This document shows, piece after piece, positions 9,223 through 17,564 of a stretch of DNA of 64,000 nt (position 1 is its first letter; the number at the start of each line of letters is the position of its first letter). The position numbers and the translations under genes were made by a program. The DNA comes from Longimicrobiales bacterium (GTDB taxonomy: Bacteria > Gemmatimonadota > Gemmatimonadetes > Longimicrobiales > RSA9). The DNA lies in contig DATHUY010000149.1 in assembly GCA_035461765.1 (NCBI GenBank), positions 41,046-105,045 on the forward strand, written 5' to 3'. A model generated the notes under the pieces. It had not been told where the DNA came from. It did not search any database and saw nothing but the letters and a program-made list of their open reading frames with translations.

Positions 9223-9396
9223 ATGGACGGAGAACGGAAGGACCGGGACGAGGCACGCCGCGAGGATGCGCGGCGAAGGGTGAAGGAGGACCAGGATCCC
9301 GAAACCGCCCGGCGGCCGGTGCCGGGCGTAAAGCACGAGCCGGAGCCGGACGCCGGCAACATCATGCCCGCGGAGAACGAGCCGGGCACGCTGTAG
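9223..9396 (+). CDS. Small hydrophilic protein, 57 residues
   Basis: A short gene with an almost ideal ribosome-binding site (AGGAGGTGG, five bases before the ATG). The product is extremely charged, with an N-terminal half of alternating Asp, Glu, Arg and Lys and a Pro/Glu-rich end (HEPEPDAGNIMPAENEPGTL). It has no Cys, no membrane segment and no signal peptide. It resembles in style intrinsically disordered stress proteins, but I recognise no family. It stands alone on the plus strand between two minus-strand genes. The strong RBS and lack of an opposing gene make it a credible real gene. Confidence 0.65.
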   Translation: MDGERKDRDEARREDARRRVKEDQDPETARRPVPGVKHEPEPDAGNIMPAENEPGTL

Positions 9397-9435
9397 CGCG
9401 CCGCGACAGTGGCCGGCGTCGGTCGGCGTTGACCG

Positions 9436-11637
9436 TCAGCCGCGCCGGCGTGCCCGGCGCGGCCGCTCCGCCTGCCGGCGCAAACGGCGTGCAGCGAGAC
9501 TTCGTTCGATGAAGGCGTCGAGAGAACGACGCTGTGCAGAGCAGTGCGCCAGATCCGGGAACGTCTGCGGGAAGCGGTAGGCCAGCCACGCGTACAGCGT
9601 GAGCCGCTTCGCCTCCATCTCCGCGCCGCGCAGCTCATCGTCACTGAATGCGCGCTCCTTCTGGAACACCGGCGCGAGCGGAGCAAGATGAACCTCGCCG
9701 GCTGCAGCTCGCACACCCATCCAGGTGCCGTACTCCTCGATCAGCCACTCGATGCGCATGTCCACCGGTGCAGATGCGAGCGTCAACCGCTCCGCGAGCG
9801 GGATCTTCGGGTGCCGGTCGGCCAGGTCCGCAAGCACGATCATGTCATCCTGCACACCGGGCGAGAGCAGCTCCGAGTCGAACGTCATTCCTCGCTGGAA
9901 GGCGGACAACGCGCGCCCGAGGCGCCGCGTGTGCAGGCCTTCCGCGATGACCGCAATGTGATCGGCGCCGGGTCGCACCTTCGTCGCGATCTCGCGATGC
10001 GGCGGCTCGTAGTCCGACGAGAACACCTGTGCCACGCGGCGCGCATCCCGGCGGTCGAACGCACCGACATGACCGCGCTCGTAGTGACCGAACCGACCGG
10101 CACGTCCGCCGATCTGGAGGATCTCCCACGGCTCGAGCTGAACGTCGTCCTCGCCATTCCACTTCTGGAGAGTCGAGAAGCAGACGGTCCGTATCGGCAG
10201 GTTGAGTCCCATGGCGATCGCATCCGTGCTCACGAGCACCTGCGCCTCACCGGAGCGGAAGCGTCGCGCCTCTTCGCGGCGCACCTCCGGCGTCAGGTTG
10301 CCGTAGATCACCGCAACGCGATGTTCTCCTTCCAGTTCCGCTTTCAGAGCGAGCACGTCGCGGCGCGTGAATGCGATGATGGCGGTGCCAGGCTCGACGT
10401 CCGTGAGCGACATCGGCTGGGCAGCGGCCTCGATCGGCACGTAGCGCTCGAGCATGTGCACCGTGAGCGGTTCGCCCAGATACTCGGCCATCGCCTTCAT
10501 CAGCGGGATCGCATCGGGTGAGCCTGTCATGATGACGCGGCGCGCGGGTGCACCAACCAGCGCCTGGCACCACGCCCAGCCGCGATCACGATCGGTCAGC
10601 AGCTGGACCTCATCGATCACTACAGTGTCGACGACGCGCCGCGGATCCATCATCTCGATCGTGCTCGCGATGAACTGCGCGTCCTCCCGGATGTCACGCT
10701 CCTCCCCCGTGAGGAAGCTCGAGACGCGGCCCCGTTTCTCGATCTCCTCCTGCCCTTCCAATGCGAGCAGACGCAGCGGTGCCAGGTACGCGCCGGACTC
10801 CCCGGCCACCAGGTCGTTCAGCGCCCGCCACGTCTTGCCGCTGTTCGTGGGGCCGGCGTACATGATGAGCTGCCGCTCGAGAGAACGTGCGGTCGGGAAG
10901 TACTCACGGTACGCGATGAGGCCGTGCTCCTCGACCAGCGTGCGCACGCGCTCACGCTCGCCCGCTTCCCTGTCGAACGATCCGATGCGGTACTGGATCT
11001 CCTCGAGTGCGGCCGGAATGTCATCCGCGTCACGGATCGCACGCAGCACCATGCGACGGAGGCCGCGTGCGTCGTAGAGCGGGCGCGATACGCGCTCGGC
11101 CAGGATGCGATCGATCTGCGCGGCTGCGCCCCGCGTCTCATCGCGCGCCAGCTGCAGCTGGGCGTGCAGTGCAGGGCGTGCTTCCGCGATGAACTCGTCA
11201 GCGCTTCGGGTAAGGAGTGCCCGCTCGAGCACGCCGCCGACCAGGCGCCCGGCGATCGGCACGGTATACTCCGATCCGTCGATGACGACCTTCTCCTCGC
11301 CCGCGATGCCGAAGCGGACGGTGCCGCGCAGGTCGTCGATCTGGATTTCCGGTGCAACCGCGACCACCGCACGAGCGCGCTCGGATCCGGCCGCACCGAT
11401 CGCGGCCTGGCGGATCCGCTTCTCCAGCTTGCGCAGCGATGCGCCCGGCGCAGCCATGCGCGCCAGCGCCTCGTCGAACAACGCCCAGCGCTCCGGCCCG
11501 TCAATGGACCAGAGCAGGTCGGCGATGCGCGTCGCGGCATCCTCGATCTGGTCATCCGTCTCCCCGCCGACCAGCGGGCGCGTCGCCGCCGCGTCCAGCA
11601 GAGCCTGCCTGAAATCCTGACCGCCCTCAGCACTCAC
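9436..11637 (-). CDS. SUV3-like superfamily 2 RNA helicase
   Basis: A 733-residue helicase. The core begins after about 250 residues of a helical N-terminal region. Walker A is GPTNSGKT (about residue 262) and Walker B is VIDEVQLL, followed by VIMTGSPDAIPLM (motif III region), IAFTRRDVLALK, STDAIAMGLNLP and the QIGGRAGRFG arginine-finger motif. GPTNSGKT and the DEVQ box are typical of the mitochondrial SUV3 type and not of DEAD-box proteins. A GTG start at 11637 has AGGGAGG eight bases upstream. SUV3 works with a 3'-5' exonuclease in RNA decay in mitochondria; the bacterial partner is not in this window. Confidence 0.88.
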   Translation of the reverse strand: MSAEGGQDFRQALLDAAATRPLVGGETDDQIEDAATRIADLLWSIDGPERWALFDEALARMAAPGASLRKLEKRIRQAAIGAAGSERARAVVAVAPEIQIDDLRGTVRFGIAGEEKVVIDGSEYTVPIAGRLVGGVLERALLTRSADEFIAEARPALHAQLQLARDETRGAAAQIDRILAERVSRPLYDARGLRRMVLRAIRDADDIPAALEEIQYRIGSFDREAGERERVRTLVEEHGLIAYREYFPTARSLERQLIMYAGPTNSGKTWRALNDLVAGESGAYLAPLRLLALEGQEEIEKRGRVSSFLTGEERDIREDAQFIASTIEMMDPRRVVDTVVIDEVQLLTDRDRGWAWCQALVGAPARRVIMTGSPDAIPLMKAMAEYLGEPLTVHMLERYVPIEAAAQPMSLTDVEPGTAIIAFTRRDVLALKAELEGEHRVAVIYGNLTPEVRREEARRFRSGEAQVLVSTDAIAMGLNLPIRTVCFSTLQKWNGEDDVQLEPWEILQIGGRAGRFGHYERGHVGAFDRRDARRVAQVFSSDYEPPHREIATKVRPGADHIAVIAEGLHTRRLGRALSAFQRGMTFDSELLSPGVQDDMIVLADLADRHPKIPLAERLTLASAPVDMRIEWLIEEYGTWMGVRAAAGEVHLAPLAPVFQKERAFSDDELRGAEMEAKRLTLYAWLAYRFPQTFPDLAHCSAQRRSLDAFIERSLAARRLRRQAERPRRARRRG

Positions 11638-11768
11638 CCGATGCACCTCCCTCTGGCGCCGCCACGTGCAAGAAGCCTGCACAACCCGCGGCCCCGGTCG
11701 CAAGCGCGGGCGACCAGGCAAATGCGCGCAGTGATCGCAGAGGTGATCGTCGAGCGGCCGACGACGCG

Positions 11769-12434
11769 TCAGCGCCGCGCCGTTCGGGCGGGTGATGCGC
11801 GGGGCGATACCTGAAGACCAACGGCCAGCGCCCGCCGGTCGCCGAATGACATGGCGGCACGCAGGATCAGGACGCGACTGCGGTGCAGGGATATATCGAG
11901 TCCAGCGTCAGCCGCAAGCGCGAGACCGAAGGATTCATCGGGATGGCCCGGGCCGAAGTACCCCTCCAGAACGACGCGCGCCGATGTATATGGATGAACC
12001 CATACGTTATCGCCCGGGAACGTGCGGCTCGCAGCGACGCCTACGGGCAGACCCACCGAGTAGTAGTCGCCGACAGCGCCACCGAATCCCGCCGTCCACG
12101 CGACATCGAGCGGGAACGTGGCGGATGGTTCGAACATCGGGAGCGCGAGGTCGACGCCGCCGGACAGTCTGAGGTCGGATTGCTGCGGCAGCGTACCCGC
12201 GATGCGGAATCCGGGACCGCGCAGCGCAGCGGCGGGCCGGTAGGTGATGAGCAGGCCCGTGCCGTCATCCGGTCGAAGGCCATAGTCCACGTACATGAGT
12301 GTGATGCCCGCCTGCGTGGAGGATGCCAGCAGCTGCGGACTCTCCCACGGGACCTGCGCGTGAACCGGACTCGCACCGACCCCGGCAACCACGCATGCGG
12401 CCGCCATCATACGAGTCATTCTGCTGGGCTTCAT
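11769..12434 (-). CDS. Exported outer-membrane-barrel-like protein
   Basis: A 221-residue protein with a clear signal peptide (ACVVAGVGASPVHAQ) and then alternating short beta-type segments rich in Gly, aromatics and small residues (ITLMYVDYGLRP, GLLITYRP, DLRLSGGVDLALPM, DVAWTAGFGGAVGDYYSVGLPVGVAAS). The pattern suggests an eight-stranded porin-like barrel. No family is recognised. The ATG at 12434 has AGGAGAA upstream. It follows a lipoprotein gene (11-base gap) in a minus-strand run of three envelope genes, so co-transcription is likely. Confidence 0.75.
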   Translation of the reverse strand: MKPSRMTRMMAAACVVAGVGASPVHAQVPWESPQLLASSTQAGITLMYVDYGLRPDDGTGLLITYRPAAALRGPGFRIAGTLPQQSDLRLSGGVDLALPMFEPSATFPLDVAWTAGFGGAVGDYYSVGLPVGVAASRTFPGDNVWVHPYTSARVVLEGYFGPGHPDESFGLALAADAGLDISLHRSRVLILRAAMSFGDRRALAVGLQVSPRASPARTARR

Positions 12435-12445
12435 GTGCGTTCTCC

Positions 12446-13687
12446 TCAGTTCGGCGCGCGCACGCCGGGCGCGCCGTAGTCGCGGTCACGGCCGATCACC
12501 GGCCCGTGGCTGACACGTGCGGAGTTGTCGGTTCGGGCGATGAACTGCCGGATAGATCCCGGGAACGGCTCCGTGCGACCATTCCGGCCGAACGGATCGG
12601 TATACCAGACCTCGGGACCATCGGCGTTCGAGACGCGGTTGCCGTTGATGTCGACGAACCGGCGCACACCGTTGAAGAGCGATCGGGGATCGTCATGCGG
12701 CAGGTCGGTGATCACACCGCCAGCCGTGCTGCTCTCGCACAGCCCGCCACGCGCACGACGGCCGTCCGCCGTCACTTCGTAGCACACCGCGATCGGACGC
12801 GCGACACCGTCGCTCATGGCAGGGTCGTAGAAGCGGCTCGGGTACATCACCTGGAAATACGGATTCGCGCTCGCGATGCTACGGTTGTCCGCACGCCGGA
12901 TGCTCATGCTGACCTCCCAGCTCTCGCGGAGAGCAGCGTCGTAGCGGGAGCGTTCACCCTCGGGCACGAGCATGTGCTGCTCGATGCACTCACGGTCCGG
13001 GATAGCGCGTTTGCCGCCGCCATCCGGTGAGTTGGGTGGCGTCGCCGTGCCGACCACGATGACACGGTCACGATCGCATGATGCCACCATTTCGCCCGCA
13101 CGCCCGATTGCCGTCAGCAGCGTCACGTGCATTTCCGTCCGGTCGGAGCAACGGATCGCATAGATCAGCTCGTGCAGATTGTTCGTGAACGCATCCTTCG
13201 AGTGCGATCCCTGGTGCAGCTTCGTAAGCACGTCACACCTGACATCGAGGATCTGGCCGGCGCCGCCCTCGAAGCTCATGCGCATGCCGTTCTCCCACTC
13301 GATCTTGTGACCAACGTGGTCCTCGTGCCGCATCGTGTGCGGGTCGTGCAGGTCCTGCTGTTCGTTCGCGTAGCCGAACGCGATCGGGCCGATGTCATCG
13401 AACAGGGCCGAGCCGCGTGGATCGCGACCGTGCTCGTGGCCGAATGAACAACCCGTCGCCTCATCGATGGGCGGATGCCATGTCGGGTAGACCTTACCGT
13501 CCGGACCTGTGACCGAGTACGCATTGTGGATCTCCGCAGCGCACTCGCCCTCGGCCGGGCGCCAGTTGTCATACGCGCGACTGTTCCCCACGACCTCGAT
13601 GGGCGTGTCCGTCGGACTGCTCTCACACGAGAGCAGGAGCAGCGTGGCGACAGAGGTCGTCACCAGCCAGCCAGACATTCTGCGCAT
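12446..13687 (-). CDS. Predicted lipoprotein of unknown function
   Basis: A 413-residue exported protein with a type II signal peptide (SVATLLLLSC, Cys at about 21). The mature part is rich in His, Asp and Arg, with stretches such as ATGCSFGHEHGRDP, LHDPHTMRHEDHVGHKIEWENGM and LTKLHQGSHSKDAFTNN. These could bind metal, but no catalytic motif is recognised. Several Cys pairs (GECAAEIH, RCDVL, RCSDRT, DRECIEQH, GGLCES) suggest disulfides in the mature protein. ATG 13687 with AGGAG eight bases upstream is preferred over the longer frame from 13744. It lies between two barrel-like genes on the same strand. Confidence 0.75.
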   Translation of the reverse strand: MRRMSGWLVTTSVATLLLLSCESSPTDTPIEVVGNSRAYDNWRPAEGECAAEIHNAYSVTGPDGKVYPTWHPPIDEATGCSFGHEHGRDPRGSALFDDIGPIAFGYANEQQDLHDPHTMRHEDHVGHKIEWENGMRMSFEGGAGQILDVRCDVLTKLHQGSHSKDAFTNNLHELIYAIRCSDRTEMHVTLLTAIGRAGEMVASCDRDRVIVVGTATPPNSPDGGGKRAIPDRECIEQHMLVPEGERSRYDAALRESWEVSMSIRRADNRSIASANPYFQVMYPSRFYDPAMSDGVARPIAVCYEVTADGRRARGGLCESSTAGGVITDLPHDDPRSLFNGVRRFVDINGNRVSNADGPEVWYTDPFGRNGRTEPFPGSIRQFIARTDNSARVSHGPVIGRDRDYGAPGVRAPN

Positions 13688-13740
13688 ATGGATCACTCCT
13701 GTCGGTTCATCCGGGATCGCCGCAAAGCCAACGGGTGTGT

Positions 13741-14373
13741 TCAACGATGCTTCAGCGCGAAACCGACCTGGAACAGCGACAGGCTCACGTCTTCCGCGAC
13801 CGTACCATCGCCGGAATGGAGTGAGCCGAACGACGACGCGATCAGGCCGATCGAATTCGTGATGCTCAGGCGGTTAGTTACCGGAAACTCATAGCCGGCA
13901 CCGAGCACGAGACCGAACAGGTTTGTCCCGGACTCCGCGTCCAGGCTGTAATGGACGAGGCCCGCGCCAGCCTTCAGGAACAGGCCGCGGCCGGGATCGG
14001 GATAGATGTAGGTGGTCGCACTGCCTGCCAGGATCATCGACCGCACGTCATCGTTCGAACGCGTCCACCCGTCCAGTTCTGCACCGACGAGGAGGCCGGG
14101 CCGGAGCGTGACGCCGATGCGGAGCGCGGCCGACGGTCCCGCGTACCGGTCCGCGCGACAGATCGTGCAGTTCACCCGCGTCCACCCGCCGCCAACACCT
14201 GCTGACAGCCACGAGCCTCCGCCCGCTGTGCCTGATGGCACAGCGTTGGGCCCCGCATTCTCCGTCCGGGCGGTTCCGGCCGGGCCCTGCGCGTGCAGCT
14301 GCACGGGAGCACCCGCGGCACACAGACCGGTGCCGGCAAGCAGCACGGTCAGCACTACCTTCTGCAGCGACAT
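13741..14373 (-). CDS. Outer-membrane beta-barrel-like protein
   Basis: A 210-residue exported protein: signal peptide VVLTVLLAGTGLCAAGA, then Gly-rich amphipathic strands (SWLSAGVGGGWTRV, AALRIGVTLRPGLLVGAELDGWT, GLFLKAGAGLVHYSL, FGLVLGAGYEFPV) and a final strand LSLFQVGFALKHR with the penultimate basic residues often seen at barrel C termini. This matches the OmpA-like or OmpW-like small barrel style. The start is ATG 14373 with GGGGAG upstream. It is first in a run of three envelope genes on the minus strand. Its function is unknown. Confidence 0.78.
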   Translation of the reverse strand: MSLQKVVLTVLLAGTGLCAAGAPVQLHAQGPAGTARTENAGPNAVPSGTAGGGSWLSAGVGGGWTRVNCTICRADRYAGPSAALRIGVTLRPGLLVGAELDGWTRSNDDVRSMILAGSATTYIYPDPGRGLFLKAGAGLVHYSLDAESGTNLFGLVLGAGYEFPVTNRLSITNSIGLIASSFGSLHSGDGTVAEDVSLSLFQVGFALKHR

Positions 14374-14534
14374 CGCTACTCCCCTTCTTGCGTGGAAGGC
14401 CCGTCGGTCCGCCCGCGGGCAATGGCGGCATCGGGCAAGAAGCGTTCGCGGGGCCACGACGCGCCGTGGGCAGTGGCAATACGACAGTTACGCCGCTACA
14501 GTGGTACGGCTGTTTACGCGGGGGGAAATGCAAT

Positions 14535-14801
14535 TTGAAAGAAATGATCGATTCTGCACGGGCCGAAGCCCGTCGTGCGGCTGCCATGCTGCGCCGCTAT
14601 CAGCGCTACGAAGCGCTACGGCCGTTCACGTGTCCGGAAGGTGCCGATCATTACCTGCTGGAGCCGTTCGCTGTTGCCGGCGATGTGCTGCTCGTGTGTC
14701 CCACGTGCGGATTCGCCGACCTGGTCGGACCCGACGAGCTGCCGGAGCTGTCGGCCCGCCTCGCGCGGGCGGCTGCGTTCTGGCGCGGTATACCTGCCTG
14801 A
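14535..14801 (+). CDS. Small Cys-containing protein of unknown function
   Basis: About 88 residues: an N-terminal basic helix (ARAEARRAAAMLRRYQRYEAL), then FTCPEGADHYLLEP, and later VCPTCGFADLVGPDELPEL. CPEG and CPTC may form a small zinc-binding knuckle, so a nucleic-acid or regulator role is possible. The start is uncertain: a TTG at 14535 lies nine bases after GGGGGA, while the first in-frame ATG (14544) has no site at proper distance. It stands alone, divergent from the barrel gene at 14373. The sequence is plausible coding but no family is recognised. Confidence 0.55.
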   Translation: MKEMIDSARAEARRAAAMLRRYQRYEALRPFTCPEGADHYLLEPFAVAGDVLLVCPTCGFADLVGPDELPELSARLARAAAFWRGIPA

Positions 14802-14888
14802 GCGCGAGCCGGCGTTCCGGTACGCCACCCTGCCCTGCGCGCGGCCGTCCGGCGCGGAGTCTCCGCTCAGCGCCGGTCGTCGCAGCCG

Positions 14889-15173
14889 TCAACGCAGGAA
14901 GCGTTTCGCAACGGTGATCAGACGACGATCCTGCTCCATTTCCGGCCGGGCTTCCTCCTGCTCGAGCAGACTCCGCACGTACCTGTGCAGCTGCGGCTCT
15001 CCAAAGCGGTAGCCCGTCGCCTCCTCTGCTTCCGTCGTGTGGCCGTCACACGCAGCCTCGATCAGTGCGAGCGCCGCGGCGCGCGGGTAGGATGGATCGT
15101 TGAATGGCGGCAGCGTGAAGTGCACGCGCGGCACGTCATCGTCACGATCCTCGTTCACGAATGCCCTGGACAT
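14889..15173 (-). CDS. Small conserved-looking acidic protein
   Basis: A 94-residue protein starting MSRAFVNEDRDDDVPRVHF, followed by a compact helical segment (SYPRAAALALIEAACDGHTTEAEEATGYRFGEP) and a C-terminal helix (RRLITVAKRFLR). MSR(A/G)FV(K/N)ED openings occur in small proteins of several phyla that I associate loosely with GreA/GreB-type factors. That link is from memory and weak. ATG 15173 has GGAGG six bases upstream, which decides it against the longer frame. It sits just downstream of recX on the same strand (19-base gap), so it probably shares that transcript. Confidence 0.65.
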   Translation of the reverse strand: MSRAFVNEDRDDDVPRVHFTLPPFNDPSYPRAAALALIEAACDGHTTEAEEATGYRFGEPQLHRYVRSLLEQEEARPEMEQDRRLITVAKRFLR

Positions 15174-15192
15174 TCCCGCCTCCATTCGAGAT

Positions 15193-15843
15193 TCACAGAC
15201 CACTGCGCAGTGCATCGACGGCGGCCCGAATGGCGCCGGGGCGATAACCGCGCCGCGCGAGGAAGCCGGCTAGCCGGCGCTCCCGGCGCGCATCATCCTC
15301 GCCTGCACGCACTGGATGCATCTGCACCCAGCGTCTCGCTGCCGCGCTGCACAGCTCGTCATCAGTGACGTTCTCCGCCTCCATGACGCGGGCTACCGCC
15401 GCCCGCGCCACGTCTGTCGGCACATGCTTGCGACCCAGCTCGTGCACCAGCGCCGTTGCGCCGCGCGGCCGCAGTGTCAGCCTGTCACGCACCCACGACT
15501 CAGCGAACGCAGCATCATCCACGAAGCCAAGCCGGTCGACCTCCGCGAGTGCGTGCTCGACCGCTGCATCGCCGAATCCCTTCCTGCGCAGGCGGTCACG
15601 CAGCTCCCCTCGCGCACGCGCGCGCACCGACAGCAGCGACAGTGCTGCGTGTCGTGCCTTCCAGCGCTCATCCGCCGCCAGCAGACGCTCGAGCTGCTCC
15701 TGCGTGATGGTGTCGCCGGAGTGCAGGCGGGCGGCGTCCACAGCGGTCAATGCCACCGCACTGTGGAACTCGCCGTCGAGATACAGATTGACGAGCTCCG
15801 GATTGCGCCGCTGCGGCTCGAGCTTCGTGATGATGCGTGACAT
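15193..15843 (-). CDS. recX: Regulatory protein RecX
   Basis: RecX binds RecA filaments and limits recombination and SOS activity. The 216 residues show three three-helix repeats typical of RecX: ARHAALSLLSVRARARGELRDRLRRKGF with LGFVDDAAFAESWVRDRL, then GATALVHELGRKHVP and a final DDARRERRLAGFLARRGYRPGAIRAAVDAL. The N-terminal 55 residues (ITKLEPQRRNPELVNLYLDGEF) are the usual family extension. The ATG at 15843 overlaps the last base of the thioesterase stop (TGATG), so the two genes are translationally coupled. recA is not in this window. Confidence 0.93.
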   Translation of the reverse strand: MSRIITKLEPQRRNPELVNLYLDGEFHSAVALTAVDAARLHSGDTITQEQLERLLAADERWKARHAALSLLSVRARARGELRDRLRRKGFGDAAVEHALAEVDRLGFVDDAAFAESWVRDRLTLRPRGATALVHELGRKHVPTDVARAAVARVMEAENVTDDELCSAAARRWVQMHPVRAGEDDARRERRLAGFLARRGYRPGAIRAAVDALRSGL

Positions 15844-16292
15844 CACGCACCCATCATGGCGACGAACTCGCCCGTCAGGTGGCCCACCGGCTCGCCGACG
15901 CACCGTATATCTACCGCGAGCCGCAACCGGCCCCGGCCGCGACGCGTGAACGCCTGCATGAATCGCTGCCACGCCTCCTCCGGCGGGCGGCGGCACACCG
16001 CGTCGAAATCCGACCGGACCGGAGCCGCGTACTCGACCGATGTCCGCTGCACCACGATCTGCGGCACGGGCGTGATCCCGTCCAGCCCCACCCGGAGCAC
16101 GCTCCACGCGGCGAGCACTGCCAGGGACGCGACGCTGCCGCCGAACGCAGTGCTGCGATGATTCAGGTTCGGCGCGAGCGCTGCACGCAGCTCGACGGCC
16201 GCCGCAGATGCTGTCGTAACCGTGATGCCCATCGCGCCCGAGATCGGGATGTGACGGTGAAGATACCGCTCGAGCTCCGCTGCATTCATCAT
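15843..16292 (-). CDS. YiiD C-terminal-type putative thioesterase
   Basis: About 149 residues with a hot-dog fold pattern. Segment LAPNLNHRSTAFGGSVASLAVLAAWSVLRV matches the YiiD_C putative thioesterase domain (NLNHRGTAFGGSL type), and the rest supplies the antiparallel sheet. In E. coli this domain is fused to an acetyltransferase; here it is stand-alone. The likely start is the ATG at 16292 or the next codon; a TTG at 16301 is also possible and the RBS is weak. Its stop overlaps the recX start by one base. The acyl substrate is unknown. Confidence 0.85.
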   Translation of the reverse strand: MMNAAELERYLHRHIPISGAMGITVTTASAAAVELRAALAPNLNHRSTAFGGSVASLAVLAAWSVLRVGLDGITPVPQIVVQRTSVEYAAPVRSDFDAVCRRPPEEAWQRFMQAFTRRGRGRLRLAVDIRCVGEPVGHLTGEFVAMMGA

Positions 16293-16350
16293 CCGGCGCA
16301 ATCAAGGCACACATTGACGACCACGCAAGGCCGGACGTCGCAGCAACGAA

Positions 16351-16380
16351 AGGGGCCGCGAGCTTTCACTCGCGACCCCT
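16351..16380 (-). terminator. Intrinsic terminator after the transglycosylase gene
   Basis: On the minus strand the RNA folds as AGGGG-T-CGCGAG, a six-base loop, then CTCGCG-G-CCCCT, followed directly by TTTCGTT. This is a good rho-independent terminator in the 150-bp gap below the mltD-like gene. A second short hairpin (GGTCGG/CCGACC) lies at about 16409-16425. Confidence 0.75.
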
Positions 16381-16442
16381 CGTGTCGTTCGCCTACCGGC
16401 GTGTCGGTCGGTCTCCCGACCGGGCCGCGATACGACCCGCCG

Positions 16443-17450
16443 TCAGTCGGCTACGTTGACCTGGCTCCCCTGCGCCTGCGCGTACTGCACCGCCCCAACG
16501 GGCACCCGCACAGGGTAGCTGCGGTTGTTCGGCGTGCGACTCAGCAGGAAGTGAGGGTTCAGCGCCTTCAGCTCCGCGACCGTCGTGCCATACGTCGCCG
16601 CGATGTCATCCAGCTGCGTCGCAGGTGCCGCCGTGATCTCTTCCCACACGCTCGGCGAAGGCGTCAGCGGACGGAAACCGTACGCCTCAGGATCCTTCGT
16701 GATCCGTGCGGCAGCGATCATGAGCGGCACGTAGTCGCGCGTCTCCTTCGGCAGCCTGTCCCAGATCTGGTAATACTCCGACTCGCTGCGCGCACGCTCA
16801 CGCCCGAACTCTGCACGCATCGAACGACCCACCCGGCCCTCACCGGAGTTGTACGCCGCCGCGGCCAGATACCAGGAGCCGAATCGACCGTGCAGATCCT
16901 CCAGGTAGTCCAGTGCCGCTTCGGTCGCCCGCACCGGGTCACGCCGCTCGTCCACCGCACGATCGATGTCCAGACCGTAACGCTGACCCGTCTCACTGAT
17001 GAACTGCCACACACCGACCGCAGCCGCGTGTGATGTCGCGTTCGGCTGGAATCCCGACTCGATCATCGCAAGATACAGCAGGTCCTGTGGCATGCCGCGC
17101 GCTTCCAGGCGATCCAGGATCATCGGTGCGAGCTCCGCTCCACGGTCCAGGAAGCCCTGGAACTTCTTGCGCATCTCCGGCACCGTGTCGAACCGCGAAA
17201 CCCAGTAGTCGATGCGCGGATGGTCCAGGTTCGGCAGATCCCACTCCTGTCCCAGACCCGCACGCTTCGACGATCCGGCCATGACCGTCGCCGCCGCGTC
17301 GCTCACGACGCTCGCGCCCGCCGCAGCATCGGCAACCAGCGTATCGACGCTGCGCCGGCTCGACGCGGAGACACTGAAGCCCACCGTAATCAGCGCGGCT
17401 CCTGTCGCCATCATGATTGCGTTTCGAGTCGTCATCTTCGATCGCGCCAT
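16443..17450 (-). CDS. MltD-like lytic transglycosylase with LysM-like tail
   Basis: Peptidoglycan-cleaving enzyme of 335 residues. N-terminal hydrophobic segment AIMMATGAALITVGFSVSAS (signal or anchor). The SLT domain contains the catalytic Glu in LLYLAMIESGFQPNA (E131) and the motif HAAAVGVWQFISETGQRYGL, with AAAAYNSGEGRVGRSM downstream, as in MltD. A single LysM-like module follows (QLDDIAATYGTTVAELKALNPHF). ATG 17450 has AAGGAGA upstream. It acts in the periplasm in wall remodelling. It is transcribed alone and ended by the hairpin at 16351-16380. Confidence 0.93.
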   Translation of the reverse strand: MARSKMTTRNAIMMATGAALITVGFSVSASSRRSVDTLVADAAAGASVVSDAAATVMAGSSKRAGLGQEWDLPNLDHPRIDYWVSRFDTVPEMRKKFQGFLDRGAELAPMILDRLEARGMPQDLLYLAMIESGFQPNATSHAAAVGVWQFISETGQRYGLDIDRAVDERRDPVRATEAALDYLEDLHGRFGSWYLAAAAYNSGEGRVGRSMRAEFGRERARSESEYYQIWDRLPKETRDYVPLMIAAARITKDPEAYGFRPLTPSPSVWEEITAAPATQLDDIAATYGTTVAELKALNPHFLLSRTPNNRSYPVRVPVGAVQYAQAQGSQVNVAD

Positions 17451-17564
17451 CGCGTCTCCTTATACTGCGGGGAATGTCCTGGGGCGAATGCGGCTCTTCC
17501 GGCACTACACTTGAAACCCCACAAGCCGCGGGAAGTTTCGTGTAAGTACTACTAATATAACACT

